A DNA stretch of 64,000 nt from Bipolaris cookei. Lineage: Eukaryota; Ascomycota; Dothideomycetes; Pleosporales; Pleosporaceae. Location: NCBI GenBank assembly GCA_002286855.1, contig NRSV01000023.1:124001-188000 (forward strand). Direction: 5' to 3'. Under the pieces are notes generated by a model. It saw only the letters and a list, made by a program, of their open reading frames with translations. It was not told the origin of the DNA and made no database searches. Positions 1-11,245 of the stretch are shown piece after piece. The stretch's first letter is position 1. Each line of letters starts with the position of its first letter. The translations under genes and the position numbers were made by a program.

Positions 1-1193
1 TGACGAGGTGTTGCGGGGACGCGAACCGAGCTTCGAAGGTCAGAGTTGTCGCTCTTGAGAGTCTCGACGAGCGTCTCCAGCTCGGCCGTGCGGGCTTCGG
101 CTTCAGCAGCCCTATTACGTTCGAGCTCGACATCGGCCTGCAGCTGGCCAATCTCGGTAGCAGCATCTTCCTGAATGCGTTCGCTGTCTGCCTGCAGCTG
201 CTCCAGGCGCTTCTTGGTCATCTCATTATTCTGCTGGTGCAACGCCGCCAGTCGTCGGGCGCCGTCGAGTTCGATACGGAAGTTGGCCCCGGCTGTCGAC
301 GCGGCATTCTCGAGTTCCTCGATGCGCACGCGGTCCTCCTCGGCCTTGTTCTTGAGTTCATCAATATGCTGTCGGAGGAGGGTTTCAGCGCGGCGTAGGG
401 TATCGATCGTCTCGGAGGCATCGGCAATGTCGCGCTGCAACTGGGCGATTTGAGCATTCTTTTCTTTACGGTACTTGCTATGGTCATCGGAGCGGGTCTT
501 GAGTTCGGTGGTGTACCAATCGTTGTTGCTCCGCAGCTGCTCGATCTCCTGCTGCAGGTTGGCCTCGCGGAACTTGACGTTAGTGGCATCGCTCTCGAGC
601 GATTGGTTCTTCTGCTCCAGGGCGGACGCCTGCTTACGCAGCTCCAGCCACTTCTCGTGCAGCTCAGACAGCTCCTTGGCCAGGCGGTCGTGTGCAGCCG
701 TCTTGGCCTCGTGCATGGCCATTGCATCGCGGTTGTGGGCCTCGAGTGTCTTGATGCGCGATTCCAGCGCCTGTGTCTCGGACGAGGAGCTGCTGGTTGC
801 GGCCTGCAGGTTGTGCAGCGCCGTCTCTGCCTCTTGTCTGGCATTTTCTGCACACACAATGTCAGTAGAGGTGGCGCCCAACTGGCTGTAAAACATCATA
901 CCTTCATGGGCGAGCTTCTCCTTGAGCTCATCAGCCTCTTTCTGTGCCTTCTCTGCTGTAGCCTTTAAGCTTCGCACGCGTTGCTCGCCGGCCTGTACAG
1001 CGGCCTCGAGTTCGACATCAATGCGAATCTTCTCCGACTGGAGATCATCGTATGCGCGCGCCTTGGCTTCGATCTGAGTGAGCAATGTTTGAACAAGCGC
1101 TACGGTGGGTTCGGATAGGAGCGACTGCAGCGTCGTCTCGGGGACGGAATACGACGCGGTCAGGTAGCCAACGTCAAATGTTGCGGCCGCCAT
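1..1193 (-). CDS. MLP1: Nuclear pore basket protein MLP1/TPR, 5' part (runs off the window)
   Basis: Encodes the N-terminus of the long coiled-coil protein that forms the nuclear basket filaments and helps mRNA surveillance and export. The start at 1193 gives MAAATFDVGYL. Exon 1 is 1193-902, a 54-bp GT..AG intron covers 848-901, and exon 2 runs from 847 out of the window with no stop. After a short globular start, the translation is almost continuous heptad-type sequence rich in E, K, L, Q and A (for example LEQKNQSLESDA). The start and spacing resemble fungal TPR/MLP1 homologues (family knowledge). The remaining 1,500 or more residues lie beyond position 1. It is divergent from TFIIE-beta, with 449 bp between the starts. 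A different long coiled-coil protein is possible but less likely. Confidence 0.87.
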   Translation of the reverse strand, partial: MAAATFDVGYLTASYSVPETTLQSLLSEPTVALVQTLLTQIEAKARAYDDLQSEKIRIDVELEAAVQAGEQRVRSLKATAEKAQKEADELKEKLAHEGMMFYSQLGATSTDIVCAENARQEAETALHNLQAATSSSSSETQALESRIKTLEAHNRDAMAMHEAKTAAHDRLAKELSELHEKWLELRKQASALEQKNQSLESDATNVKFREANLQQEIEQLRSNNDWYTTELKTRSDDHSKYRKEKNAQIAQLQRDIADASETIDTLRRAETLLRQHIDELKNKAEEDRVRIEELENAASTAGANFRIELDGARRLAALHQQNNEMTKKRLEQLQADSERIQEDAATEIGQLQADVELERNRAAEAEARTAELETLVETLKSDNSDLRSSVRVPATPR

Positions 1194-1642
1194 GGTATGT
1201 GTTGTGGTTTATCGCACGTCTCGGCGCATTATCGACAGCAGTCCTGGTGTGGTGGACAAGGACTTTAGACAAACGAGAGACGGCGATGGAGATGTTTGAC
1301 GCGAACAAGAAACGGCGCCTTGTTCTCTGAAGTCGCGAGCCAGCAGTGCTTTGACGACAAGGCGGCGCATGGGCCAGGGGCTAGTCCTGCATGCGCTCAT
1401 GCCCTTGTCTTCCTTTGTCTCCGCTGCCTTGACCTTCACCTTCACATTCGCCTTGCACCCATCCGCACCCACATACACGCCCACGCTCACTTCAATACAC
1501 TCCCAACTCTGCCCTAATCGCTGTGCGACTCTTTAGCTAGAAGCTGCACACTAGGCACCCATTCACGCCGCTGACCTATCAACCATCCCTTCGCCTTTTC
1601 CATCGACCAACCTTCATCTACCCGTGTCGCCCTTCCACAGCC
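1194..1642. promoter_or_regulatory. Shared intergenic region between MLP1 and TFIIE-beta
   Basis: This 449-bp region separates two head-to-head genes, so it must hold both promoters. A pyrimidine-rich stretch precedes the TFIIE-beta start (about 1560-1640), as is common upstream of fungal start codons. I saw no clear TATA box. The role is inferred from position only. Confidence 0.5.
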
Positions 1643-2499
1643 ATGTCTTTCCTTAAAGCGAACTCGTCATCTGCAGCCAATGCACCTTCTCCAACACTAT
1701 CAACCTCGTCTGCAAGCGGCTCCAAGCGCAAACGTCCCGCTGATGGCGCGCCTCCAGTCGTCTACTCGCAGCCCCAGGACACAGGTACCGGCGAGCACGT
1801 CTTCACTCGCCTCACCTATGTCAACGATTTCCTGCGCGAGCGCAAGGACAAATGGCATAGTTTTGAAGACATTATGGAGTACCTCAACATCCCGCCTGGC
1901 CACATCCAGCGCCAGCAGCTGCGCCAGCTAATGCGTGCCGACAACCAAGGCAACCGGATTTCATGGGACTCGCAGGTTCGTAGTGCATGCGGACATAGTG
2001 TCTTCTATTGATACTGACCTTGTATCTTTGCGTGTAGAACGAGAGGTACAAGTACAAGAGCAAACTGGACATACACAACCGCGCCCAGCTCAAGGGCCAT
2101 TTCCAGACGCAGAAGTCGGCCCTGGGCTTGCAGATCAAGGACTTGAAGGACGGCTGGTCCAATGTGGCCGAAGACATTACCAAGATGGAGGAGAAGAACG
2201 AGGTATTGGTGCGACGAGCCAAGGACGGTGTTCCCAAGACGGTCTGGGCGAATGACCCTTCTCTCATGCTGCCCATGGACCCGGTGTTTGCCAAGACGTG
2301 GCATTCGGTCCAGGTCCCCGACAATCCAGAGGAGCTACGCAAGGTGCTTTTGGCCAACAAGATGACGGCCGCTACCCAAGCAAAGGTCATTGTCGCTGCC
2401 CCTACGACAAAAAAGAAGAAGGGTCCTCGCCGTGGTGGCAAGCAGACAAACACGCATATGATTGGTATCCTTAAGGATTTCTCTGGTATGAGAAAGTAG
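1643..2499 (+). CDS. TFA2: Transcription initiation factor IIE subunit beta
   Basis: This is the small subunit of TFIIE, which joins the RNA polymerase II preinitiation complex and recruits and regulates TFIIH. Exons are 1643-1975 and 2038-2499. The 62-bp intron 1976-2037 falls between codons and the product is 264 aa. A Ser-rich, basic N-terminus (SKRKRP) precedes the winged-helix core, which starts near residue 55 (RLTYVNDFLRERKDKWHSF) and continues across the splice into RYKYKSKLDIHN. The C-terminus is Lys/Arg-rich (TKKKKGPRRGGK), as in fungal TFIIE-beta. Length and motif order match the family. No defects seen. Confidence 0.94.
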
Positions 2500-2899
2500 A
2501 TTGTTTGATTTTGCATAGCGCGGCGTTTGGTTTCTTCTTTGCCTGATTATAGAAAACGGCCTCTGATGAAGTTGGTCTGCTTTTCACTGAACTTGTACAA
2601 TACACATATGGTAGGTTTCACTCGGTAAGCGTATCATAGACCGAACACAAAACATGAGTGTTTAATTCAAAACTACAAGACCATCAGAACTACAGACTAA
2701 TTAAAGCAATTGATTATCCAATTCCCTTTGCCAAAGGATTCGCTAAGAGCTCCTGCCAACGCGTCCCCTACATCCAGTTATGCAGGCAGCCGCGTCTACT
2801 CCACATGTTCTTATTCTATTCCAACCGGCGCAAGCTGCACAGCTGGCGCTCCAAGTTCTATATCATCTACTTCACATGCCTATTAGTGCCGCTCATAAA

Positions 2900-3199
2900 C
2901 TACGTAAAGCGTGAAATACCTTGATTGTTTCCAGAAGGTGGTCCTCCGAAAATGTGCTCCAGAAGCACGAAGATAAAAGCGCCCAAAATGATCACAGGAA
3001 AGACTATCCAATATGTTTTCGTATCCAGATAATCTAGGGTGTAGTCTTTGACAAATGTAAGTATTGCTACAAGAGTCAGAAAAAGTGTACACTTTTCAAA
3101 CATCTTCTTCCCTGCTCCCGAGATCGTATATCCAACTCCCTTAACAAACTGCCGGCATCCACCCCAGCCACAGCAAATCTTTGCCTTGGTGACGGCCAT
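2900..3199 (-). CDS. Small predicted membrane protein, unrecognised
   Basis: From the Met at 3199 the frame gives about 99 aa; an upstream Met at 3241 would add 14. The N-terminus holds a Cys/Gly patch (ICCGWGGC). Two hydrophobic segments follow, near residues 38-50 and 63-80 (FPVIILGAFIFVLLEHIF), suggesting a two-pass membrane protein. Near the 3' end the codons ..NNQ are followed by a good donor (CAAG|GTATTT), so the true C-terminus may be spliced. A possible acceptor lies near 2882, which would give only two more residues. I do not recognise a family. The gene lies in a short interval between TFIIE-beta and a receptor gene. Confidence 0.4.
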   Translation of the reverse strand: MAVTKAKICCGWGGCRQFVKGVGYTISGAGKKMFEKCTLFLTLVAILTFVKDYTLDYLDTKTYWIVFPVIILGAFIFVLLEHIFGGPPSGNNQGISRFT

Positions 3200-3823
3200 T
3201 ATATCTATACTAGCTTGTCGATGGTTCTTGTATATCGACACCTTAAATCCTAAATCCCGCCGTTGGTTGTGGAGAGAAGATTTCGTGGAGGGACGCTTTG
3301 ATTGTGGGGTTTTTTATAGGCCCAATTCCTTCCTAGCATGTAATACCAAGCAAGCCAAGTACTGCGCCCACCCATACACGTCGCGACAGCTACATACGGT
3401 TAGCGCGTGTAGGTGACGAAATCAGGCAAACACACTTCTGATTCCGCCTCCTTCTATACGGCTTCGATGCAGAACAGTGGCTTAGTCCAACCAATCTACT
3501 CTCGCACATGGTTTAGATGACACATGCAGAGCCTTGACCGTTAGTGGTGTGGGGATAAATAGCGGTCATCTGAGTATTGATTGGATCGCAATACGTTGCG
3601 AGGTTTACACAGCCAACCTACACTTCCTCCCACCTGTTTAACCTGGATCCATCTGAAGAACCACTATAATGACGTCAATTTTCTGGTGAGAAAAACATAT
3701 CAACTAAACTTCTGTAAACCAACTCGAAAAATGATTCGTAAAAAGTTAAGGTCTAAGTTCTAAAATATACCGTTTTGACATATCATACCCATAATCCATG
3801 TCGCTACCTTTTTTTCACTCCAC

Positions 3824-5461
3824 TTACACTATACTCCCCTCCGCCCTCGCCTTCCCCATATCAACTAGCATAACCTTATCCTCCTCCTTCAAATTCTCCC
3901 TACTCTCCACCGGCGTCTCCATAACCTTCGTATTCACCTCCGTCTCCAGCCCAAATCTCCTACACGACGTAAGACTGAGTTTCGAGTCCTTCTGTGGACC
4001 CCACGAGACGCGATTCGGCAGCGCGAGCCCGTCCTCGTACAAATTATACCGCGAATTCTGCGGTGTAGAGGCAGAGCACCAGGGGAAGATGAGAGTAAGG
4101 AAGCGGCGGAGGGCGGGCATGCAGACGCAAAAGACGCCGACGAATGCTTCGAGAGTGGACCAGTAGGCGGTGGGGACGTAGTCCCAGGTTGGGTTTGATG
4201 ATTGTCTGAACACGACGAGGGATTTCAAGCGGATAATAGCTACAATTAATGTACTGTTTTGCTCTTTTATTAGCCATGTTTTCGACTTACTGCGCATAGG
4301 TATAACTGTGGTATGTGTGTGTGTGTGGGGGAGGAGGGGGGGGGAAGACTAACAAAACCCCAACACTAAACATCATGATAATATAAACCTTACTCCGCAC
4401 ACTCATTACTAGTTTCAACAACTCGGGGATCGGCAGTGCGAGCACCAGAATCTCAATCGTGATATTAACAGCTGCGGCCGAGGCGGCGAAGATGTGGAAG
4501 TTGATACAGGTCCCGCTGTGTTGGCCGTCCCAGCTCGTCCATGTGTAGTCGATGGGCGTGCAGTTGAATAACGTGACAATGGTGAATATGAGGCCGTAGG
4601 CAACACACAGCGCCATTACTATGTTTGCGCGCCGGCGAAACGAGGTACTTGGAAAGATGCGCAGGCAGCAGGCGACAAACGACATTTTTGTCAGGGGGAG
4701 GACGACCGAGTACGATATCTCGGCTATCCATGTATACTTTATATGTCAGCTATTTGACTTTCCCCCAACTTTTGCCTTTCTTTGGGGCCCCTTAACAGGG
4801 TAAAGAGGATTAGGGAAAAAAAAACTGAGCTTCACATACTTTCATGATTCGAGTAATGTTCTCGGGAGTGACGGTCCAAGTGTCTTTTCCGTTGCCAGCA
4901 TCTGACTTGAGGAATTGCATTACACCTTGGGGGATGGCGCTGATGAAGGCGAGCACGGCGAAGAGGTCGTCGAGGGCAAAGGCTTTGCCTACTATGTAAC
5001 ACCGGGCCGCTACAGCGAACAGCGCGGCGCCGCCAGAGACCTCTGTTATGATTGGGGAGATGTGCGTTCTGTCACGGATGGGGCGGCCGCAGAGGGTTTC
5101 TGTGGTGTTTTGGGCTACTGGGGGTTTTGTTAGTGTGTTTTTGGGGTGGGCGGGGGAGTTTTCTTGAACAGACCCAAAGCTTCTCTTATACTACATGATG
5201 ACTGAATACATTTCTTGGTGGTATCAAGGTATTTCTGGTCTGCGCATATGCAGGTTATATTTGCTGGCGTGCAGGTAGTCTGCGTGGTGATGCTCGATTC
5301 GTAACATTCCGTCTTTGTCTCCAATTTAGTACTTGGAAGTCATCCAGAGAGAGAAAAATATCACTTACTGCGCATGCTGGCATCTGTTGCTGACAGGAAG
5401 CCGTCCAAACGAACAATGTGAAGACGACCCAAACATATTTCAGGATCCCATGAGACTTCAT
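3824..5461 (-). CDS. CFEM-domain PTH11-like seven-transmembrane receptor
   Basis: Predicted plasma-membrane GPCR-like protein of the fungal PTH11 class with an extracellular CFEM module. Five exons keep frame: 5461-5369, 5318-5174, 5117-4840, 4736-4354 and 4253-3824, giving 442 aa. A signal peptide (KYVWVVFTLFVWTAS) is followed by eight cysteines spaced as in CFEM, including MPAC, TEC, TTC, ITCIC, KKC and SSC. The rhodopsin-like 7TM domain follows (WIAEISYSVVLPLTK; FSVGVFTLIVAIIRL; an NPTWD motif before TM7). The soluble tail of about 100 residues is Ser/Glu/Lys-rich. The fourth intron carries a polypurine/GT tract. CFEM binds haem/iron in some proteins and is linked to surface sensing in others; the ligand here is unknown. 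Confidence 0.9.
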
Positions 5462-5888
5462 AACCAGTACCTATTTGCCGAAGTAGTCAGGTCGGCTGAC
5501 TGACGGGATGTTGTAACATGGAATACCTGTGACGAGCTTGGAATCAACCGCAAGAGCAAGAAGATCAATCAATCAGAACGACCCAGGCATTATTCCCTTA
5601 CAACTACATATGAAAGGATTCTGTTCGTGCGCAACCAAAATTATGTCCCACAAATAGATTGACACATGACTAAAGGCAGACCTCCATGTCCATCCCTGTT
5701 GACCCCATGTTCCATTTGTGAAATTGAGATTCCAAGGGGCTGCAAATACCTAGCAATTTACCAGCCCCCGCTGTCTAATCCTTGTCGATTTCTACTCAGC
5801 GATACGAGGCATGCATGCTGCACTAAGTACATGGTCTAACTATTAGATGTGGCGCCTTAGCATATGCCTTGGTAGCTTGGCTCTCGGA
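5462..5888. other. Spacer between CFEM receptor and Tc1 element
   Basis: About 430 bp with no open frame of note. It includes the receptor 5' flank and ends at the left inverted repeat of the transposon. I saw no other element in it. Confidence 0.6.
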
Positions 5889-5913
5889 CACACGCTAAAA
5901 CCGGAAATAGAGT
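5889..5913 (+). repeat. Left terminal inverted repeat of Tc1/mariner element
   Basis: This matches the reverse complement of 7287-7311 over about 25 bp with a few mismatches, one of them a C/T transition. Confidence 0.8.
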
Positions 5914-5998
5914 GGCCCCACCACCGCCAGTACAAAACAACCTTAATCAACAGCAAAAATCTCGCCTTTGCGTATAGCTTGCGGTCTCAAATTCTGTA

Positions 5999-7170
5999 TT
6001 AATATTTTGAAGCTCTATATTGATAAGAACTTACAATTTTATGGAGTCTTGTTGGGTAGTTGTTGATTGTTTTGTTAATCGTTTTGGGGTTTAGCTTCTC
6101 CCAAACATCATAGAAGCGCCGCACACCTTGACTCTTGGTCGCACAGCACCTATAGTAAAATTTGCAACGGATCGATAATACCCAAGTCTCCATCATGCTC
6201 ATGTCTGGTGACTTTGGTGGGCTAAGAATATATTCCATACCGTGGTAGTCCATATAATCAAGAGTTGTTTTGGAAATATGAGCTGAGTCTCGGTCTTGCC
6301 AGAGGATATATTCACCGCCGCGCTCAAGTATATGTTGTTGGAGGGCTGGGAGAATGACTTTTATATATGTATTTGTATTCATTTTGCCATTTTCATTGCC
6401 CGCGTTGTAGGGTATTACGAAGGAAAAGTCGAAGCCTATGATAGCATAAATATGGAAGTGCTTCTGGAGATCTGGATTGGGTTTATGGTTGGTTTCGTCC
6501 TGGATATTACTAGGTTGGTACTTGTACTGATCCACAGCCCGACGTTTGATGTTTTTGGGATATCTTGAGCCAGTCATCCAGTGAATCTCATCACACCAAA
6601 GCACGTTGCGCCAGTCTTTGGCAGACGGGCGCTGCTATAATTGTATACGACAGTACTCCAGTCGCAGCTTGGTTTGTTCTAGGTTGTGCTTCTCCTTCAC
6701 AAGAGCTCTGTGGACCTCGATACCTTTATCAGTAGTAACACGGCGCTGGATTATGCTGATAGACCACTGGACATTTGGCTGGCCGCGCTCATGACGATAT
6801 TCTTTGACAACACAGCGTTCTTAGCGACCACTTGCCATGGTAAGCTCTTCTCGTCTAGGTATGTCGCGATAGCGTTGGTATCGCTGCGTGATAGTTGGCG
6901 GAGTGGTAGGCTACTATCGACTTCGTCACTATTTTGGAGACGGCGGCATCGTCCAGACGAGATTACATCAGCAGCAGTAGATACTGGGATGTCAAATACA
7001 CCAGAAACTGGCTGTAGACTGCATGGTATCGACTGCTTTTGGCAATAGTAGAAGACTGCAAAGATGGCTGATCGCTGCGGAGTGGTGAGCTGCGGACCCG
7101 TGCCCTCCGGTTGCTCGCGACACGACTGCAGCTCCAGCGGCGGCGTCGTAATCCGAATGTGTTTCGGCAT
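5999..7170 (-). pseudogene. Tc1/mariner transposase, broken
   Basis: The N-terminal part starts at Met 7170 (MPKHIRITTPP) and has a helix-turn-helix-like region (PQRSAIFAVFYY). The catalytic part carries all three acidic residues: D in LWCDEIHW, D in LWQDRDSAH, and E in SPDMSMMETW. The last two are separated by 34 residues (D34E). The frame is broken: a shift lies near 6780-6790 and an in-frame TAG at 6635-6637 sits between the N-terminal and catalytic parts. The protein cannot be made intact. The last 200 codons (6604-5999) are still open, so decay may be recent. Confidence 0.85.
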
Positions 7171-7286
7171 AATTAAACTGAAGTTAGCGCATTCGATTAC
7201 ACTGGTTTTACATAGAAAATACCGCCATGGTAGTGTTGACAATTCGTGTTGGAGTATTGGAGTTTTGGTGGGCTAGCCCGCTTGGT

Positions 7287-7311
7287 ATTCTTTTTCCGAT
7301 TTTAGCGTGTG
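7287..7311 (-). repeat. Right terminal inverted repeat of Tc1/mariner element
   Basis: This is the inverted copy of the left end and reads CACACGCTAAAATCGGAAA on the minus strand. It is followed by TA at 7312-7313. Confidence 0.8.
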
Positions 7312-9462
7312 TACAAGAGCTTGGCACAAGTCTGTCCCACCCCCGAACTATCACTTGCGAGTACTAATATACTGTCACTTCAGCACATTCTTGCAGCTTG
7401 TTTTGCCTCGAACATGTCGCTGGTCGTAGGTGGGTTTCAGCCGTTAAAAAAGATGGTGTGCGACACTGAGTCGCTATTTGCCAATTCCTTGCAATTCTAG
7501 CTCTTATGCCTTTCGTAAGCATGCAGCCTAGCACACCTTCTACGGCTCTTCATTCCACGGGGCTAGATCGAACTTTAAAGGACGTCGCGTTATTTTTTTT
7601 ACTCAAAGCTCAGGCTTCAGTCTAAGTACTTGTGGCTTGCGTGATGTTGGATGAATGTGGGGGCGGCCGAATTGAACAACAAGTTCCGCAACACATCTCC
7701 TGCTACATTTATCGAACCATAAATCGCATCTTCATGTACAGCGAGTCCTGCTATCGTCGGAAGGGTTTTGAATAGGAAAATTGTTCCCATACTTGACTTG
7801 CCGGCCAAGGTATCCGGCTTATCTTTCAAGGCACCCCGAGCTCTGTAAGGAATTCTTGCGACTGCCTCCCTGTTTAATTACACGTATGCATGGGGATACA
7901 CCGAAGAACTCCCGCATTTTCGCCAATAACCATCCGAGACCTGGTCAATCGGAAGGCAGCATATCCGCGGCTGCGGTATCCGTGATTCGCCAACCGTCTT
8001 AATACGTCTTACTATTACACAGTACATGTACACAATAGGAACAGTCTAATCCGGCAGTTTTCCCTCGTGTTCAACTGGTGAATTGGAAATAAGGATTTCA
8101 TCTCACTGGTGGTGTTGACTAATGGCAGATGAGGTACCTACGATGCATGTAATGTTAGTTTAACGAGTCTTGGCTGTGCCCAAACATCTGTCACAATATG
8201 CGCCTTGCCCTCCAAGTAAACTCTTACCGGAAGTCAAGCGCTTTTTGCATAAGACGTCAGTATAAATGTCTCTGCATTTGCAGCATGTAGAGTGTCATGT
8301 TCATGGAAAACGATCCTACCACGGTGATCTGGAGTATACCTGATTCATAATCCCTACTGATATTCATCCCAAATCGGAATGAAGCTAACTATTTTGAGGC
8401 CAAGGGCCATAGTTTAAGTTGACGGGGGGATGTTCAGGAACCTTTATCGACAAAAAGGGCCGATACAGCTGGGCGCGTAGGAACCATATCCTGAGAGAGA
8501 TGCGTACATACGTACTACATATCTGGTTGCTTTTCACTTGGCGCGAGCCTCAATTGAACGTGTCTATTCAGAAAGAAGCTTATGGAATGATTCGACGATC
8601 GCATCATCGAGGGTCGAGCGGTGATGTTTGTCCGTGAACAGCATCTCTTTTGTCAGATCTGTATCACCGTGTTTCTTGGAAATATAGCGCTTCATTCTCC
8701 CCAACTAATTGCCAATAAGGGTTTCCATACGTCGTTGAGGCGCCAGTAGTAGCGTTAAACGAGAAAGTCTTAAGGCGGGGCCCATCACGCCCAGAATATA
8801 TTCTTGCCTAATCTGCGGTTGTTATAAGTAGTCGCACTCAACGTAGCTGGAAACCCGTTGGATGCCGGGGATATGGATGCGAAAAGCCCAGTTCGGCGAT
8901 GTAGATCAACGATTGCTGGGTCCTGGACAAGAATAGGCCACTTTTTCCCCTAGCGTCATCTCTCTCGTCTCGGTAACTTGTGCGAGAACACCATAAACGG
9001 TGAGTACGTCACGTTCTTATAGCGCTGTCTGTGCTACTCAGGAATGTGGAAATTAGATGCGTGAGTAAGGAGGTAGTTACAAAGGATTTGTGCTAACGAT
9101 ATCTGGCTAGCGTATGTAACAGACCAAGCTAACCTAATGCAGTATTCAGCTCGGCTTCGTATCTGTATGGAACGATATCAATCAAGCTAGGATTAACGGA
9201 CGAAATCGTTGTTCTTAATAGAACTCCACCCAGGATGAAACATATGATTTCAATTTGCTGTACTGAATAACATCAGAGATACTTCTCAACTAAATACTAC
9301 AACATGGCGTTCCCAATGCCTTCAAGTAATAGCATATAGGAGAAGATGGTCTAGCTAAAACGACAATACGAAAGATATTGCAATGCAGTACGCGGAATCG
9401 CTCATGTCATATGGCTAGATCACGCAGCGCAGCGTTAAAGATTGCAAAGGCAATACAAGCTA
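7312..9462. other. Gene-free interval between two transposons
   Basis: About 2.15 kb with no reading frame that looks like protein in either direction; the longest are about 70 codons with unlike composition. It may be old repeat sequence, but I could not identify a parent element. Confidence 0.6.
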
Positions 9463-9499
9463 TCGTGCCCGCGCGCACAACGCCCCACGAACACCAGAA
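9463..9499 (+). repeat. Left terminal inverted repeat of Fot1/pogo element
   Basis: It pairs with the reverse complement of 11246-11282: CGTGCCCGCGCG is identical, followed by blocks CAAC, CCCCA and AACACCA shared by both ends. Confidence 0.8.
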
Positions 9500-9507
9500 C
9501 ACCAGAC

Positions 9508-11108
9508 AAGCCACTAACTTCAATGCGTTGTAACTCCACAATCATAGCACCAATTGATGATGAGTCCGTAAGCGATGCATGGGTTACGCGCTTTCTCGGC
9601 CGACACAGCAATCAGCTTGTCTCTCAATGGACCACTGCTATGGACGCCAACCGCCACAAAGCTGACTCGAGGGAGAAGTACGAGGCCTACTTCAAGCTAC
9701 TACACGGCAAAATAGCCCAGTATGGTATAGAACCGCGTCATACGCACAATATGGATGAGAAGGGCTTCATGTTAGGTGTGCTAGGACGCTCAAAGCGAGT
9801 GTTCAGCCGTCGCTCGTATGAGACGGGGGTAATAGCGGCTCTGCAGGATGGCTTTCGTGACTGGATCACGCTCATAGCAGCTGTCTGTGCTGATGGAGAG
9901 GTTCCGCCGCCCGGCCTCATCTACTTGTCGGCGAACAGTTCATTACAGTCAGCATGGATGAGCTCCATCGAAGCTGGGCAGCACAACGTCTATGTAGCAT
10001 CATCACCATCTGGCTGGACGAACAACGACATTGGTCTAGCCTGGCTAGCGCAAGTATTCGACCGCTGTACGAAGCAGAAAGCCCGTCGCGGGAGAGACTG
10101 GCGTCTCATTATACTTGATGGCCACGGCAGTCATATCACACCGGATTTTCTTGACTACTGCAACTCTCACCGTATATTACTAGCTATATTTACACCTCAT
10201 TCTACTCATACGCTGCAGCCGCTCGACGTAGTGTTGTTCAAGCCACTCTCGACCGCGTACTCAGCTGCGCTCTCAGACTACCTCCACAAGAGCCAGGGAC
10301 TGCTCCCAGTCAGGAAAGGCGAGTCTTTCCACTATTCTGGAGTGCCTGGCAGTCTGCGTCCAAGACAGAGACGGTTCTTAAATCGTTTGAAGTTGTTGGC
10401 ATATGGGCAATGGAGCCAGAGCGTATACTCGGGAGATTTACCCACACGCCGGCAGAAGATGACCGGAGCTCACCGTCGAGTCTCTCTGACTCTGACTGGA
10501 GAAAGATGTACCAGTTCGTCCATACTGCTGTAGCCGATAGCCAATCAGTAGAGGCAAAGAAGCTGAGTCTTAAAATCCATCATCTCTCTATCCAAAACCA
10601 GCTACTACACCATGAACTCAACGAGATAAAAGAGGTTCTTACTACTAATAAGAGGCAAAATAAGCATAGTAAGCCTCTTGACCTACAGCAGAGAAAGGAG
10701 TACCACGGTGGTGCCGTCTTCTGGTCTCCACGTAAGCTTAGAGAAGCACGTGCATAGAAGATAGTGAAACGACAGGAAGAGCAGGGGCAGCAGCTTGCAA
10801 AAGCTAATAAGAAGAAGATTCAAGCTGCTGCTAAGCTGCTCCGGCAACAGGAGGCAGAAGAGAGTTGTGTGGCGAGAGAGGCAGTCAAGGTAGTGAGGGA
10901 GAAGGAGAAAGCGGAAAAAGCAGCTACTCGGGCAGCCCGAGTCGAAGCCCAAACCACCAAAGGAGCATCTCAAACTACCCAGAACGGGAAGCATAAAGCT
11001 CCAGCAGTATCTCCATCACGTATTAAGCGTCAGAAACGTGGTGATCGCTCTACAGTTACCGTGGTGTCCACAGAGGCTGCTCCAGCTGCTCCACCTAAAA
11101 CTAGTTGA
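9508..11108 (+). pseudogene. Fot1/pogo DDE transposase, truncated and frameshifted
   Basis: The recognisable homology starts near WVTRFLGRHSN, the end of a CENP-B-like DNA-binding region, so the helix-turn-helix part is missing. The DDE triad is present: D in HNMDEKGF, D in ILDGHGSH and D in LQPLDVVLFKPL. Near 10332-10340 a one-base shift moves the frame from GESFHY to FWSAWQS. An in-frame TAG at 10755-10757 then interrupts the Lys/Glu-rich C-terminal tail, which stays open to 11108. Any Met start would lie inside the element, for example 9529, which is soon followed by a stop in another frame; no intact start is visible. Confidence 0.83.
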
Positions 11109-11245
11109 TATAGCCGTACTATCAAAACTCAAAGTAAATGTAGCTAGTACAAAATAATTGCAAGCCTCTATATACTACTCCACCACAATATCCTATATGT
11201 ATAGGTATCGTGGGTGGCTTTACAGCCTCATTTTTGTCGTAGTGA

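Larger units (their letters stand above)
5889..7311 (-). mobile_element. Tc1/mariner-type DNA transposon, inactive copy
   Basis: The element is about 1.42 kb, bounded by terminal inverted repeats that both begin CACACGCTAAAAYCGGAAA. Inside is a single degraded transposase on the minus strand. The right flank is TA and the left flank GA, consistent with a TA target duplication in which one base has since changed. Size, inverted repeats, TA target and a D,D34E transposase all fit the Tc1/mariner superfamily. The boundaries come directly from the repeats; the superfamily call rests on the transposase motifs. Confidence 0.85.
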
